A stretch of 64,000 nt of DNA. It comes from Mycolicibacterium iranicum. Lineage in GTDB: Bacteria > Actinomycetota > Actinomycetes > Mycobacteriales > Mycobacteriaceae. Made by a program: the position numbers and the translations under genes. The stretch covers positions 62,001 through 126,000 of the forward strand of contig NZ_LQPC01000032.1 in assembly GCF_002101705.1 (NCBI RefSeq), read 5' to 3'. The first letter of the stretch is position 1, and the number at the start of each line of letters is the position of its first letter. The notes beneath the pieces are model-generated. The model did not search any database and was not told the origin of the DNA. It worked only from the letters and a program-made list of their open reading frames with translations. Shown in pieces: positions 53,474-62,025 of the stretch.

Positions 53474-54462
53474 GCATCAGGACGAAGTTCACCGAGGCGT
53501 TCGGGGTCGAGCATCCGATCGCCCAGGGTGGCATGCAGTGGGTGGGCCGCGCGGAACTTGTTGCGGCCGTGGCGAATGCAGGTGCGCTGGGTTTTATCAC
53601 CGCGTTGACGCAGCCGACGCCTGCCGATCTGGCGAACGAGATCGCCAAGACGCGGGATCTGACGGACAAGCCGTTCGGGGTGAACCTGACGATCCTGCCG
53701 GCGATCAATCCGCCGCCGTACGACGAGTATCGCCAGGTGATCGTCGACGCCGGTATCAAGATCGTCGAGACGGCGGGTTCCAACCCGGCACCGCACCTGC
53801 CGATGTTCCACGACAACGGAATCAAGGTGCTGCACAAGTGCACGTCGGTGCGCCATGCGGTCAAGGCTCAGTCGCTGGGTGTGGACGGCATCAGCATCGA
53901 CGGGTTCGAGTGTGCCGGTCACCCCGGTGAGGACGACGTTCCCGGCCTGGTGCTGATTCCGGCGGCGGCTGACAAGATCGAGATCCCGATGATCGCCTCG
54001 GGCGGGTTCGCCGACAGCCGCGGCCTCGTCGCGGCGCTGGCGCTGGGTGCCGACGGCATCAACATGGGCTCACGGTTCATGTGCACCGTCGAATCGTGTA
54101 TTCACCAGAACGTCAAGGAAGCGATCGTGGCGGGCGACGAGCGGGGTACGGAATTGATCTTCCGTAGCCTGCACAACACCGCGCGGGTCGCGTCGAACGT
54201 CGTCTCCCGTGAGGTGGTCGAGATCCTCAAAGGCGGCGGTCAGTTCGAGGACGTCAAGGATCTGGTGGCTGGAGTCCGCGGTCGCAAGGTGTTCGACGAC
54301 GGCGACATCGACGCCGGGATTTGGACTGTCGGAACGGCGATGGGCCTGATCAACGACATCCCGACCGTCGGCGAACTCGTGTCACGGATCGTGGGCGAAG
54401 CGGAGGAAATCATCAGCGGCCGCTTGGCGGGCATGGTCACGCCGGTGCCGCAAAGGGTCTGA
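53470..54462 (+). CDS. Nitronate monooxygenase family (2-nitropropane dioxygenase-like)
   Basis: 330 aa, GTG 53470 overlapping the SDR stop. FMN TIM barrel: HPIAQGGMQWVGRAELVAAV, ANAGALGFITALTQ, KPFGVNLTILP, FECAGHPGEDDV (catalytic His position), IPMIASGGFADSRGLVAALALGADGINMGSRF. The family oxidises alkyl nitronates, but many members are quinone or enoyl reductases, and its position in a lipid operon suggests acyl-CoA-linked work. A perfect terminator hairpin follows. Confidence 0.9.
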   Translation: MSIRTKFTEAFGVEHPIAQGGMQWVGRAELVAAVANAGALGFITALTQPTPADLANEIAKTRDLTDKPFGVNLTILPAINPPPYDEYRQVIVDAGIKIVETAGSNPAPHLPMFHDNGIKVLHKCTSVRHAVKAQSLGVDGISIDGFECAGHPGEDDVPGLVLIPAAADKIEIPMIASGGFADSRGLVAALALGADGINMGSRFMCTVESCIHQNVKEAIVAGDERGTELIFRSLHNTARVASNVVSREVVEILKGGGQFEDVKDLVAGVRGRKVFDDGDIDAGIWTVGTAMGLINDIPTVGELVSRIVGEAEEIISGRLAGMVTPVPQRV

Positions 54463-54500
54463 CAAGGACGCTCGGAGCGTCAGGCAAACCGAAGAAAGTC

Positions 54501-54530
54501 AGAACGCGCGCCCCGCGGGGCGCGCGTTCT
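54501..54530. terminator. Bidirectional terminator hairpin
   Basis: A perfect 15+15 palindrome AGAACGCGCGCCCCG/CGGGGCGCGCGTTCT, between the stops of nitronate monooxygenase (54462) and the minus-strand small gene (54532). In both directions the stem ends with TTCT. Confidence 0.88.
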
Positions 54531-54531
54531 C

Positions 54532-54726
54532 TCATACCGCGGTAGGGAGAGCCTGGTCGTCGTCGAGTTGCTCCGAGGTCAGGCCCTCGACGAGGAAATC
54601 GCCGTGGTAGAGCGCCTCGAAATCAACCTTGATGACATCAGCGTTGGTGTCGTCGATCCACATGTACTGAACAGTAACCACGGGCTCTAAGAGTTCTTTG
54701 AGCCTGTTGTCGGAAAACTGTGGCAA
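54532..54726 (-). CDS. Small acidic hypothetical protein
   Basis: 64 aa with a TTG start at 54726. The composition is protein-like (acidic, alternating hydrophobics: KELLEPVVTVQYMWIDD, VIKVDFEALYHGDFLVEGL) and the frame ends right at the terminator hairpin, which favours a real gene. The ribosome site is weak (GGTAAG). No family recognised. It lies downstream of doxX-like on the same strand, and the palindrome at 54754 separates them. Confidence 0.5.
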   Translation of the reverse strand: MPQFSDNRLKELLEPVVTVQYMWIDDTNADVIKVDFEALYHGDFLVEGLTSEQLDDDQALPTAV

Positions 54727-54753
54727 TTCTTACCGCTGGGTAGGGTCGCCGTT

Positions 54754-54767
54754 CTACCGGCCGGTAG
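54754..54767. promoter_or_regulatory. 14-bp perfect palindrome CTACCGGCCGGTAG
   Basis: It lies between the DoxX stop (54771) and the small gene start (54726). It is either an operator for the small gene or a short terminator stem for doxX. Confidence 0.4.
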
Positions 54768-54770
54768 CAA

Positions 54771-55316
54771 TCACTGGCCAGGCGGGGCCGGCGGCGCGGT
54801 GAAGTGAATCGGATTGCTGCCGTAGAGCGCTAGCCAGGTCACCACCGCCGCGACGAACGCGAGCGCCAACAGCGCTAGCTTCACCCGCGGTGACCAGGTG
54901 AGTCGCCCGAGGACGCGGGCATCGACGGAGTACGCGCCCGCCCCGGTGAACAGCAGGGCCGCACCGCCCAGCCCGATCAGGAACGGCACATTGAACGGCT
55001 CCGACCAGAAGGCGGACCCAGACACGTTGACCGCCCATGCGCACAGCATTGCGCCGAGCGTGGCGCTGCCTGCCAGGGGTGTCAGAACTCCGAGCAGCAG
55101 ACCGATGCCCGCCAGGGTCTCGGTCGCGGTGACCATGAACGCCGCGAACCCGGGAAGGCGCCATCCGGCGTCGGTCAGGAACTGCACCGTCATCCCGAAG
55201 TCGGCGGCTTTGATCAGTCCTGCTTGCAGGATGGCCGCGCCGATCCCGAGGCGCAGGATCAGCAGGCCAGTGTTCACGGCCGTGTCGGGGGAGACCCGGG
55301 TGGTGGTGTCGGTCAT
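54771..55316 (-). CDS. DoxX family membrane protein, second copy
   Basis: 181 aa, ATG 55316. Four membrane segments; GLLILRLGIGAAILQAGLIKAADFG and TATETLAGIGLLLGVLTPLAGSAT are the DoxX signatures. It is only distantly similar to the copy at 31977. Divergent from the mmpL gene, sharing the gap that holds the palindrome at 55369, so it may be under the same TetR. A role in redox or membrane stress is known for relatives only. Confidence 0.86.
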   Translation of the reverse strand: MTDTTTRVSPDTAVNTGLLILRLGIGAAILQAGLIKAADFGMTVQFLTDAGWRLPGFAAFMVTATETLAGIGLLLGVLTPLAGSATLGAMLCAWAVNVSGSAFWSEPFNVPFLIGLGGAALLFTGAGAYSVDARVLGRLTWSPRVKLALLALAFVAAVVTWLALYGSNPIHFTAPPAPPGQ

Positions 55317-55368
55317 GTCAGGTCGACCTTACGACGTCGCGAAACTCATCGCCGGGTCTGGCGCCATC

Positions 55369-55387
55369 AAGTTATCGTTGATAACTT
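55369..55387. promoter_or_regulatory. TetR-type operator AAGTTATC-GTT-GATAACTT
   Basis: A perfect 8-3-8 palindrome, 30 nt before the mmpL ATG and 52 nt before the divergent doxX start. The TetR encoded after mmpL is the likely binder. Confidence 0.65.
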
Positions 55388-55417
55388 AGCGGCGATATCT
55401 CAGGAGGTCCGTTCGGG

Positions 55418-57736
55418 ATGTTGCACCGCATCGCCCTGCTCGCCATCGCGGCACCGCGTCGCGTTCTGGTGATCGCGCTGCTGGTCATGGCCGGCTGCGG
55501 CATCTTCGGCGTCCCCGTCGTCACGCACCTCTCGGCGGGCGGCTTCGGTGATCCGACCTCCGAATCGGCCCGCGCCACACAACTGCTCGTCGACAAATTC
55601 GACCAGGGTGACATGGACCTCGTCATCAGCGTCACCTCGGCCGACGGCGTCGACAGCCCGGCAGCACGTCAGGTCGGAACCGACCTGGCCGCCCGGCTGT
55701 CCGAATCGCCTCACGTCGGCACCGTGACGTCGGCGTGGACGGCACCGCCGACTGCCGCGCCCGCACTCGTCAGCGAGAACGGAAAGACGGGGCTCATCGT
55801 CGCCGGGATCACCGGCGGAGAGAGTGGCGCGCAGAAGCATGCCAAGGCGCTGGCCGACGAGCTCGTGCACGATCGAGACGGTGTCACCGTGCGCGCCGGC
55901 GGCGTGGCGATGACCTATGTGCAGATCAACTCGCAGACCGAGAAAGACCTGCTGATGATGGAATCCATTGCGATTCCACTGAGTTTCGCGGTCCTGGTGT
56001 GGGTCTTCGGAGGCCTCCTCGCGGCCGCGCTGCCGTTGGCGGTGGGTGCGTTCGCGATTCTCGGATCGATGGCGGTGCTGCGCGCAGTCACCCTCGTCAC
56101 CGACGTTTCGATCTTCGCGCTGAACCTCTCCATCGCGATGGGCCTGGCACTGGCGATCGACTACACCCTGCTGATCATCAGCCGCTATCGCGACGAACTG
56201 ACCGACATCGGTGACGCAGGGCCCGCCGGCCGCGAGGCGGCACTGATCCGCACGATGGTGACGGCCGGTCGGACGGTGCTGTTCTCGGCGTTGACCGTGG
56301 CACTGTCGATGGTCGCGATGGTGCTGTTCCCGATGTACTTCCTGAAATCGTTCGCCTACGCGGGCATCGCGGTCGTCGGATTCGCGGCGCTGGCGGCGAT
56401 CGTCGTGGCGCCCGCCGCGATCATGCTCGCCGGGGACAGGCTCGACTCGCTGGACGTGCGCAGGCTGGTCCGGCGAATCCTGGGCAGGCCGGAACCGCAG
56501 ATCAAGCCCGTCGAGCAGATGTTCTGGTACCGGTCGACGAAATTCGTGATGCGACGGTCGATTCCGATCGGTGTGTCCGTCGTCGCGCTGCTCCTGCTGC
56601 TCGGAGCGCCGTTCCTCGGCGCCAAATGGGGATTCCCTGACGACCGGGTCCTCCCGGAGTCCGCCTCGGCCCGGCAGATCGGCGACGAACTGCGCGAGGA
56701 CTTCGCCGTCGATTCGTCGACGAATGTCGTCGTCGTACTCCCCGATGTCGACGGCATTGCCCCCGGCGATCTCGACCGCTACGCCGCAGAACTCTCCCGC
56801 GTCGACGACGTCTCCTCGGTGTCCGCGCCCGGCGGAACGTTCGCAGACGGGAAGAGAGTCGGGGAACCCTCTGCGGCAACGGGATCGGCCGGCGGCAGCG
56901 CCTTTCTCACCATCGCGAGCACGGCCGCGTTGTTCACCGACGCGTCGGAGGCGCAGCTCGATCGTCTGCACGCCGTCGCGCCACCGGGAGGCCGCGATGT
57001 GTTGCTGACGGGGCTGGCCCAGGTCAACCGCGACAGTGCCGATGCGATCACGGATCGGTTGCCGACGGTGCTCGCGGTGATAGCAGCGATCACGTTCGTG
57101 CTGCTGTTCCTGTTGACCGGTAGCGTGGTGTTGCCGCTGAAGGCATTGGTGCTCAACGTCTTATCGCTCACCGCGGCGTTCGGTGCGCTGGTGTGGATCT
57201 TTCAGGACGGCCATCTCGGGGCATTGGGTACCACGCCGACGGGAACGCTGGTGGCCAACATGCCGGTGCTGCTGTTCTGCATCGCGTTCGGCCTTTCGAT
57301 GGACTACGAGGTGTTCCTGATCAGCCGCATCCGGGAATACTGGCTGGCCTCGGATCAGAGCACCCGCGCCTCCGGCAGTCTCGCTCCTCACGTGCGCAGC
57401 GACGAGAGCGTCGCGCTCGGCCTGGCGCGGACCGGGCGGGTGGTCACGGCGGCGGCACTGTTGATGTCCATCTCGTTCGCGGCGCTGATCGCGGCGAAGG
57501 TCGCGTTCATGCGCATGTTCGGTGTCGGGTTGACCTTGGCCATCCTCGCCGACGCTACGCTGGTCCGGATGCTGTTGGTGCCCGCGTTCATGCACGTGCT
57601 CGGCCGGTGGAACTGGTGGGCGCCCAAGCCGCTGGCGCGACTGCATGCGCGCATCGGCATCAGTGAGTCCGTCGGCGACAAGGATCGGCTCGCGCCCGCG
57701 CCGGAACGCCTCGCCTCGGGGAGGGCCGTTGACTGA
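55418..57736 (+). CDS. MmpL/RND-family lipid transporter
   Basis: 772 aa, ATG 55418, with CAGGAGG 9 nt upstream. Twelve membrane segments in two halves with large extracytoplasmic loops (about 35-180 and 405-540). The Asp-Tyr proton-relay pairs are present in TM4 (MGLALAIDYTLLIISRYR) and TM10 (FGLSMDYEVFLISRIRE). MmpL proteins export or flip envelope lipids across the inner membrane by proton motive force. At this length it resembles the smaller MmpL/YdfJ-like members more than MmpL3. Operon: mmpL-TetR-methyltransferase, with an operator before mmpL. Confidence 0.92.
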   Translation: MLHRIALLAIAAPRRVLVIALLVMAGCGIFGVPVVTHLSAGGFGDPTSESARATQLLVDKFDQGDMDLVISVTSADGVDSPAARQVGTDLAARLSESPHVGTVTSAWTAPPTAAPALVSENGKTGLIVAGITGGESGAQKHAKALADELVHDRDGVTVRAGGVAMTYVQINSQTEKDLLMMESIAIPLSFAVLVWVFGGLLAAALPLAVGAFAILGSMAVLRAVTLVTDVSIFALNLSIAMGLALAIDYTLLIISRYRDELTDIGDAGPAGREAALIRTMVTAGRTVLFSALTVALSMVAMVLFPMYFLKSFAYAGIAVVGFAALAAIVVAPAAIMLAGDRLDSLDVRRLVRRILGRPEPQIKPVEQMFWYRSTKFVMRRSIPIGVSVVALLLLLGAPFLGAKWGFPDDRVLPESASARQIGDELREDFAVDSSTNVVVVLPDVDGIAPGDLDRYAAELSRVDDVSSVSAPGGTFADGKRVGEPSAATGSAGGSAFLTIASTAALFTDASEAQLDRLHAVAPPGGRDVLLTGLAQVNRDSADAITDRLPTVLAVIAAITFVLLFLLTGSVVLPLKALVLNVLSLTAAFGALVWIFQDGHLGALGTTPTGTLVANMPVLLFCIAFGLSMDYEVFLISRIREYWLASDQSTRASGSLAPHVRSDESVALGLARTGRVVTAAALLMSISFAALIAAKVAFMRMFGVGLTLAILADATLVRMLLVPAFMHVLGRWNWWAPKPLARLHARIGISESVGDKDRLAPAPERLASGRAVD

Positions 57737-57737
57737 T

Positions 57738-58424
57738 GTGAGTACCCGTCGCCGTCGTGCGCCCAGGGGCTCCGGTGAGCAGCTTCGCGACGAGATATTG
57801 ACCGCGGCAACCGATTTGCTGATCGAGACCGGAGACGAGAAGGCCGTCTCCATCCGGTCGGTCGCACAGCGCGTCGGGGTGACACCGCCGTCGATCTATC
57901 TACACTTCGCCGACAAGACCGCGCTTCTGGACGCCGTCTGCTGCCAATACTTCGAGAAGCTCGACGAGGAGATGCAGGCGGTTGCGGCCGCATGTACGTC
58001 GACGATCGAGGTGCTGCGGGCGCAGGGACTCGCCTACGTCCGCTTCGCGCTGCAGACCCCCGAGATGTACCGCATTGCGACGATGGGCCACGGCGAACCC
58101 GGCAGCGGGGTCGATCTGACACTGAACAGTTCCGCATTCGTCCATATGCGGGCGACGGTGGAGGCGTTGATCGCCGAAGGTGTCTATCCGCAGGAAGACC
58201 CCACCACGCTGGCGCTCGAACTGTGGACATCAGCCCATGGCGTTGCCGCACAGCTGATCTCACGTCCCTACCTGCCCTGGGGTGACGTCGAGGAGTTCGC
58301 AGGCCGAGTCCTGCGCGCGGTGTGCCTCGGGCACATCGCTTCCGCCGGCATCGGACCCGAGGAAGCTCCGATGGAGACTGTCCGCTGGTTGAAGGAGACC
58401 ATTGATGAGCGAGCACGTCGATAA
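57738..58424 (+). CDS. TetR-family regulator of the mmpL operon
   Basis: 228 aa from GTG 57738, 1 nt after the mmpL stop; an in-frame TTG at 57729 is the alternative. HTH KAVSIRSVAQRVGVTPPSIYLHFADKTALLDAVC (about 36-69); TetR_C-type ligand domain with YVRFALQTPEMYRIATMG and WTSAHGVAAQLISRPYLPWG. It presumably represses its own operon through the palindrome at 55369. The 3' end overlaps the methyltransferase start by 20 nt. Confidence 0.88.
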   Translation: MSTRRRRAPRGSGEQLRDEILTAATDLLIETGDEKAVSIRSVAQRVGVTPPSIYLHFADKTALLDAVCCQYFEKLDEEMQAVAAACTSTIEVLRAQGLAYVRFALQTPEMYRIATMGHGEPGSGVDLTLNSSAFVHMRATVEALIAEGVYPQEDPTTLALELWTSAHGVAAQLISRPYLPWGDVEEFAGRVLRAVCLGHIASAGIGPEEAPMETVRWLKETIDERARR

Positions 58425-59034
58425 CCCGTTCTTTGCGCGGCTGTGGACGGCGATGTCGTCCCGAGAGCCGGAGTCGCTGAGGCGGCTGCGGCGGGAGAAC
58501 CTCGCCGGGCTGAGCGGGCGTGTTCTCGAGGTCGGTGCGGGAACCGGGACCAATTTCGAGTTCTACCCCGATACGGTGACGGAGGTCGTGGCCGTCGAAC
58601 CCGAACGCCGGCTCGCGGCGCTGGCCCAGCAGGCGGCCGATCGTGCCGCGATTCCGGTCACCGTCACCTCCGACACCGTCGAACATTTCGCCGACACGCA
58701 GCCTTTCGATGCCGTGGTGTGCTCGTTGGTGCTGTGCTCGGTGGAAGACCCGAAAAGTGTTGTCGAACAACTGCTGTCGCGACTGAAGCCGGGAGGGGAG
58801 CTGCGCTACCTCGAACACGTCGCCGGGCCGGGGGCGCGCGGCCGCCTGCAGCGGTTCGCCGACGCCACCTTCTGGCCGCGCCTGCTCGGCAACTGCCACA
58901 CCCACCGTCACACCGAGGAGACGATCGCCGGGGCGGGATTCCGCATCACCGGCGCACGGCGTGAGTGGACATTCCCGCGATGGGCCCCTGTTCCGGTGGC
59001 CGAGTTCGCGATCGGTGTCGCCGTCCGGCCCTAG
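58405..59034 (+). CDS. Class I SAM-dependent methyltransferase
   Basis: 209 aa from ATG 58405, with GAAGGAG 7 nt upstream, inside the TetR 3' end. Motif I VLEVGAGTGTNFEFYP, acidic VAVEPERR, motif IV FDAVVCSLVLCSVEDP, and LKPGGELRYLEHVAG; this is the phosphatidylethanolamine-N-methyltransferase/UbiE-like group, often acting on lipids. A tail HTHRHTEETIAGAGF follows. Third gene of the mmpL operon, so it may modify the transported lipid (inference). Confidence 0.88.
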   Translation: MSEHVDNPFFARLWTAMSSREPESLRRLRRENLAGLSGRVLEVGAGTGTNFEFYPDTVTEVVAVEPERRLAALAQQAADRAAIPVTVTSDTVEHFADTQPFDAVVCSLVLCSVEDPKSVVEQLLSRLKPGGELRYLEHVAGPGARGRLQRFADATFWPRLLGNCHTHRHTEETIAGAGFRITGARREWTFPRWAPVPVAEFAIGVAVRP

Positions 59035-59115
59035 GAGGATCGCAGTGTGGTCAGGTCCGTCGGCGGTCGATCGGTGCCGCGCGAAATGTGCTGCCGCGCA
59101 ACGCGAGTCGAAGCG

Positions 59116-59832
59116 CTAGTTGAGCAAGGCGGGCAGGCGCTGCAGCAGACCGGGCAGCGCCGTGGCGGCCTTCTCGCGCAGACTCACCGTCGCGCTCGCC
59201 GACAGCGGCGTGGGCTCGGGATTGACCTCGATGACGGGCGTGCCATTGGCCACGGCCAGTTCGGGTAGCCCCGCGGCGGGATAGACCACCGACGACGTCC
59301 CCACCACGACAACAAGATCGGCGCTGACGACCGCGTCAACAGACTGCTGCCAGGCGCCATCGGGCAACGGCTCGCCGAACCACACCACGTTGGGCCGGAT
59401 CAAGCCTCCGCACAGATCGCAGCTGGGCGGTTCGATCGATTCGACCGGCTCGGCCATGTCGGGTACCTGTCCGAGAAATGCGGATCGGCACTGGTCGCAA
59501 TGGAATTCGAAGAGGCTGCCGTGCACGTGGTACACCTGGTTGCTGCCGGCGCGTTCGTGCAGGTTGTCCACATTCTGCGTCACGACGTGCACGTCGGCGT
59601 AGTCCTCCCAGGCGGCCACGGCCCGGTGCGCGTTGTTGGGCGCGACTGCGCTCATCATGTGGTGGCGCCACAGATACCAGGCCCACACCCGATCCGGATG
59701 TGCGCGCCAGCCCTGGCTACTCGAGATCTCGTAGGGATCGACGTTGGCCCACAGACCGGTCTCCACGTCGCGAAACGTCGGCACGCCGCTTTCGGCGGAG
59801 ATACCGGCGCCACTGAATACCGTCACTTGCAC
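59116..59832 (-). CDS. cobB: NAD-dependent protein deacylase, sirtuin class III (CobB type)
   Basis: 238 aa, ATG 59832. GAGISAESGVPTFRD (NAD site), TQNVDNLHERAG, catalytic His in YHVHGSLFEF, and two zinc Cys pairs (HCDQC, SCDLC). The Tyr-x-x-Arg signature of desuccinylase/demalonylase sirtuins is seen in WYLWRHH. It removes acyl groups from lysines, for example on acetyl-CoA synthetase. Divergent from a GntR gene, the same order as Rv1151c-Rv1152. Confidence 0.95.
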   Translation of the reverse strand: MQVTVFSGAGISAESGVPTFRDVETGLWANVDPYEISSSQGWRAHPDRVWAWYLWRHHMMSAVAPNNAHRAVAAWEDYADVHVVTQNVDNLHERAGSNQVYHVHGSLFEFHCDQCRSAFLGQVPDMAEPVESIEPPSCDLCGGLIRPNVVWFGEPLPDGAWQQSVDAVVSADLVVVVGTSSVVYPAAGLPELAVANGTPVIEVNPEPTPLSASATVSLREKAATALPGLLQRLPALLN

Positions 59833-59868
59833 TCCACCAAATTAGCTGCTTTGGGTAATACTGGGCAC

Positions 59869-60234
59869 GTGGCCGAGTTGGGGGATTGGGTACGCGTGGA
59901 TCCGTATGCCGCCAGACCGCTCTTCGACCAGCTCAGAATGCAGATCATCGGGGGGATCCGGGACGGGGAGCTGACTCCTGGCACCCGGCTCCCGACGGTT
60001 CGCGAGCTGGCGGGGCAGGTCAATCTGGCGGTGAACACCGTGGCGCGTGCGTATCGAGAGTTGGAAGCCGCAGGGATTCTGGAGACCAGGGGGCGCTTCG
60101 GTACCTTCGTGGCGCGGGCCGATCCGGCCGACGCCGCGATGGCGACCGCGGCGAACACCTACGTGTCCGCGGCGCGGGCCCTCGGCGTCGACAAAGGCGA
60201 CGCGCTGCGTTATGTGGAGATGGCCTTCGGCTGA
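59869..60234 (+). CDS. GntR-family regulator, YtrA subfamily
   Basis: 121 aa from GTG 59869, the same length as Rv1152. Winged HTH: FDQLRMQIIGGIRDGELTPGTRLPTVRELAGQVNLAVNTVARAYRELEAAG, followed only by a short helical tail, as in YtrA-type proteins without a ligand domain. Only 36 nt separate it from the sirtuin start, with TAATAC as a possible -10 box, so it probably regulates both. Confidence 0.9.
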   Translation: MAELGDWVRVDPYAARPLFDQLRMQIIGGIRDGELTPGTRLPTVRELAGQVNLAVNTVARAYRELEAAGILETRGRFGTFVARADPADAAMATAANTYVSAARALGVDKGDALRYVEMAFG

Positions 60235-60256
60235 GCCGAGATGGCGCCTGCGCTGT

Positions 60257-61102
60257 TCAGCCGAATTCGAGGAGCGTCGTCGTCGGCCGCAGCGGGTCGA
60301 GCAGCGGCACCCGCTGCAGCGTCCACAGCAGCGCGTTGATCACCCGGCCGCGTGCGCGTTCGGCGGGGATGTCGTGCACGGCTCGCACCCCCGGCACAGT
60401 GTTGACGAGGTCGGCGGCCTCGGCGACGGTCAGCGTGAACGGCATCGGCGGCACCCGGTACCGCCGGGAGGTGCGCATGCCGCGGCGTGCCAGCGGCGCA
60501 AACGCCGACGGCGGCAGATCGAACATCATCCTGCCGCCGGGGAAACGGGCTGCGCACTCGGTGATCAGGGCCATCGCCTCCTCGGGCTGCAGATACATCA
60601 GCAGCCCTTCGGCGGTGATGAACACCCCGTCGCCGGCGTCCACCCGGTCCATCCAGCTGAAGTCCAGCGCGGACTGGGCGATCAACTGCACGCGATCGGA
60701 GGCAGGCAGTAGCGCGCGGCGCAGCTCGATGGTCGGAGGGAAGTCGATGCTCACCCAACGGAAGTCGTGGCCGATGTCGGCGTTCTGCGGGGTGTCGGCG
60801 TCGAGACGGAAGAACGACGTCTGCATACCCTCGGCGAGCGCCACGACCGTCGCCCTGGGATTGTCGCGAAGATATCGCCGCGTCTGCTTGTCGAAAGCCA
60901 ACGCGCGCAACGCCATATCTTGACGACGGGTGAAGCCGAACTTCGCGAAGTCGAAATCGAGGGAGTCCACCAGGTGGATTGCCATGGGGTCGTCGATGAG
61001 GGAGTCGGGTCGCCTCGCCTCGGTCGCCCGTACCTGCAGCGTCATCAGTGCGGTCTCGGGAACCCCGGTCAGGTCCACGGGGTGCTTTTCGGTGTGTGTC
61101 AT
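60257..61102 (-). CDS. LCM/Ppm1-like O-methyltransferase (Omt), copy 1
   Basis: 281 aa, ATG 61102. Leucine-carboxyl-methyltransferase-like SAM fold: ALMTLQVRATEARRPDSLIDDPMA, the glycine-poor motif I VVALAEGMQTSFFRLD, WVSIDFPPTIELRRALLP, and VFITAEGLLMYLQPEEAMALI. Substrates in actinobacteria are often polyketides or small acids. Equivalent in place to Rv1153c. It shares extended similarity with the neighbour at 61125, 22 nt upstream, so the two are a tandem duplication. Confidence 0.9.
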   Translation of the reverse strand: MTHTEKHPVDLTGVPETALMTLQVRATEARRPDSLIDDPMAIHLVDSLDFDFAKFGFTRRQDMALRALAFDKQTRRYLRDNPRATVVALAEGMQTSFFRLDADTPQNADIGHDFRWVSIDFPPTIELRRALLPASDRVQLIAQSALDFSWMDRVDAGDGVFITAEGLLMYLQPEEAMALITECAARFPGGRMMFDLPPSAFAPLARRGMRTSRRYRVPPMPFTLTVAEAADLVNTVPGVRAVHDIPAERARGRVINALLWTLQRVPLLDPLRPTTTLLEFG

Positions 61103-61124
61103 CGGTGTCCCAATCTGACGCTGG

Positions 61125-61991
61125 TCATGTATCGAAATGCAGCACGGTGATGCTCGGGCGGTTTCTGCGCATGAATCCGCGGTCCAGTCGCGGTGAGGTC
61201 GTCAGCGTGAATACGCCGCGGCCCGGCGGCAGCGCAACGTCGCGTGCGGCGGCGACGCCGGGGATACGTCCGGCGAGCGCGAGTGCCTCGTCGGCGGTCA
61301 GCGCAAACGGCATCGGCGGCGTGACATAGCGGTTGGACAGCTTCATGCCGCCGAGCGTGCGACGGCTCAACCACGGTGGGATCGAGTCGAACATCAGCGC
61401 GCCGCCAGGAAACCGTTGTGCGCAGTCGCGGATCAGACCGAGAGCGTCGTCGGGCGCCAAATACATCAAAAGACCCTCGGCGGTGATGAACACACCGTCC
61501 GCTCTGGTCTGATCGACGCCGCCGGCATCGGCGTGCACCCGGTCCATCCAGCTCGGGTCCAGAGCCGACTGCGACAGTCCGACGATGCGATCGTCGGAGG
61601 GGAGCAGTTCTGCGCGCAGCTTCATGACCGGGGGCAGGTCGACCGAGTACCAGCGGCAGCGGTCGAGGATTCCGTCGCGGTCGAGGCGCCAGAAACTCGT
61701 CTGCAGTCCCTCTGCGAGAGCGACGACGGACGCCTTCGGGTGGTCGGTCACATAGGCGCGCACGGCCGTGTCGAAAGCCCGCGCGCGCAGTGCGTGCGAC
61801 TGATTGGGGCGGCCGAACTTGGCGTAGTCGTAGTCGATGGCGTCATAGACGGTGATCGCCCAGGGATCACGGATCACCCCGTCGGAACGTTTGGCCTCCG
61901 CGGCGCGGTTACGCAGGGTCCACAGCGTGGTCGCGGAGACGCCATCGAGCACACTGCCGTCGATTGCGGTGAATCGGCCCACGCGGTCCAT
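61125..61991 (-). CDS. LCM/Ppm1-like O-methyltransferase, copy 2
   Basis: 288 aa from ATG 61991 (MDRVGRFTAIDGS); the frame up to 62102 overlaps the divergent PPOX gene and is rejected. Same landmarks as copy 1: TLWTLRNRAAEAKRSDGVIRDPWA, VVALAEGLQTSFWRLD, WYSVDLPPVMKLRAELLP, VFITAEGLLMYLAPDDALGLI. An insert (ADAGGVDQTRADG) before the VFITAEG strand distinguishes it. First gene of the two-gene minus-strand unit. Confidence 0.9.
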   Translation of the reverse strand: MDRVGRFTAIDGSVLDGVSATTLWTLRNRAAEAKRSDGVIRDPWAITVYDAIDYDYAKFGRPNQSHALRARAFDTAVRAYVTDHPKASVVALAEGLQTSFWRLDRDGILDRCRWYSVDLPPVMKLRAELLPSDDRIVGLSQSALDPSWMDRVHADAGGVDQTRADGVFITAEGLLMYLAPDDALGLIRDCAQRFPGGALMFDSIPPWLSRRTLGGMKLSNRYVTPPMPFALTADEALALAGRIPGVAAARDVALPPGRGVFTLTTSPRLDRGFMRRNRPSITVLHFDT

Positions 61992-62025
61992 GCTTCCAGA
62001 CGCGCAAACGCCGTAGGCTCGTGCC

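Noticed and set aside
57388..58911. 507-codon minus-strand frame opposite the TetR and methyltransferase
   Set aside because: Spans several real genes, Arg/Ser/Pro-rich, no motif.
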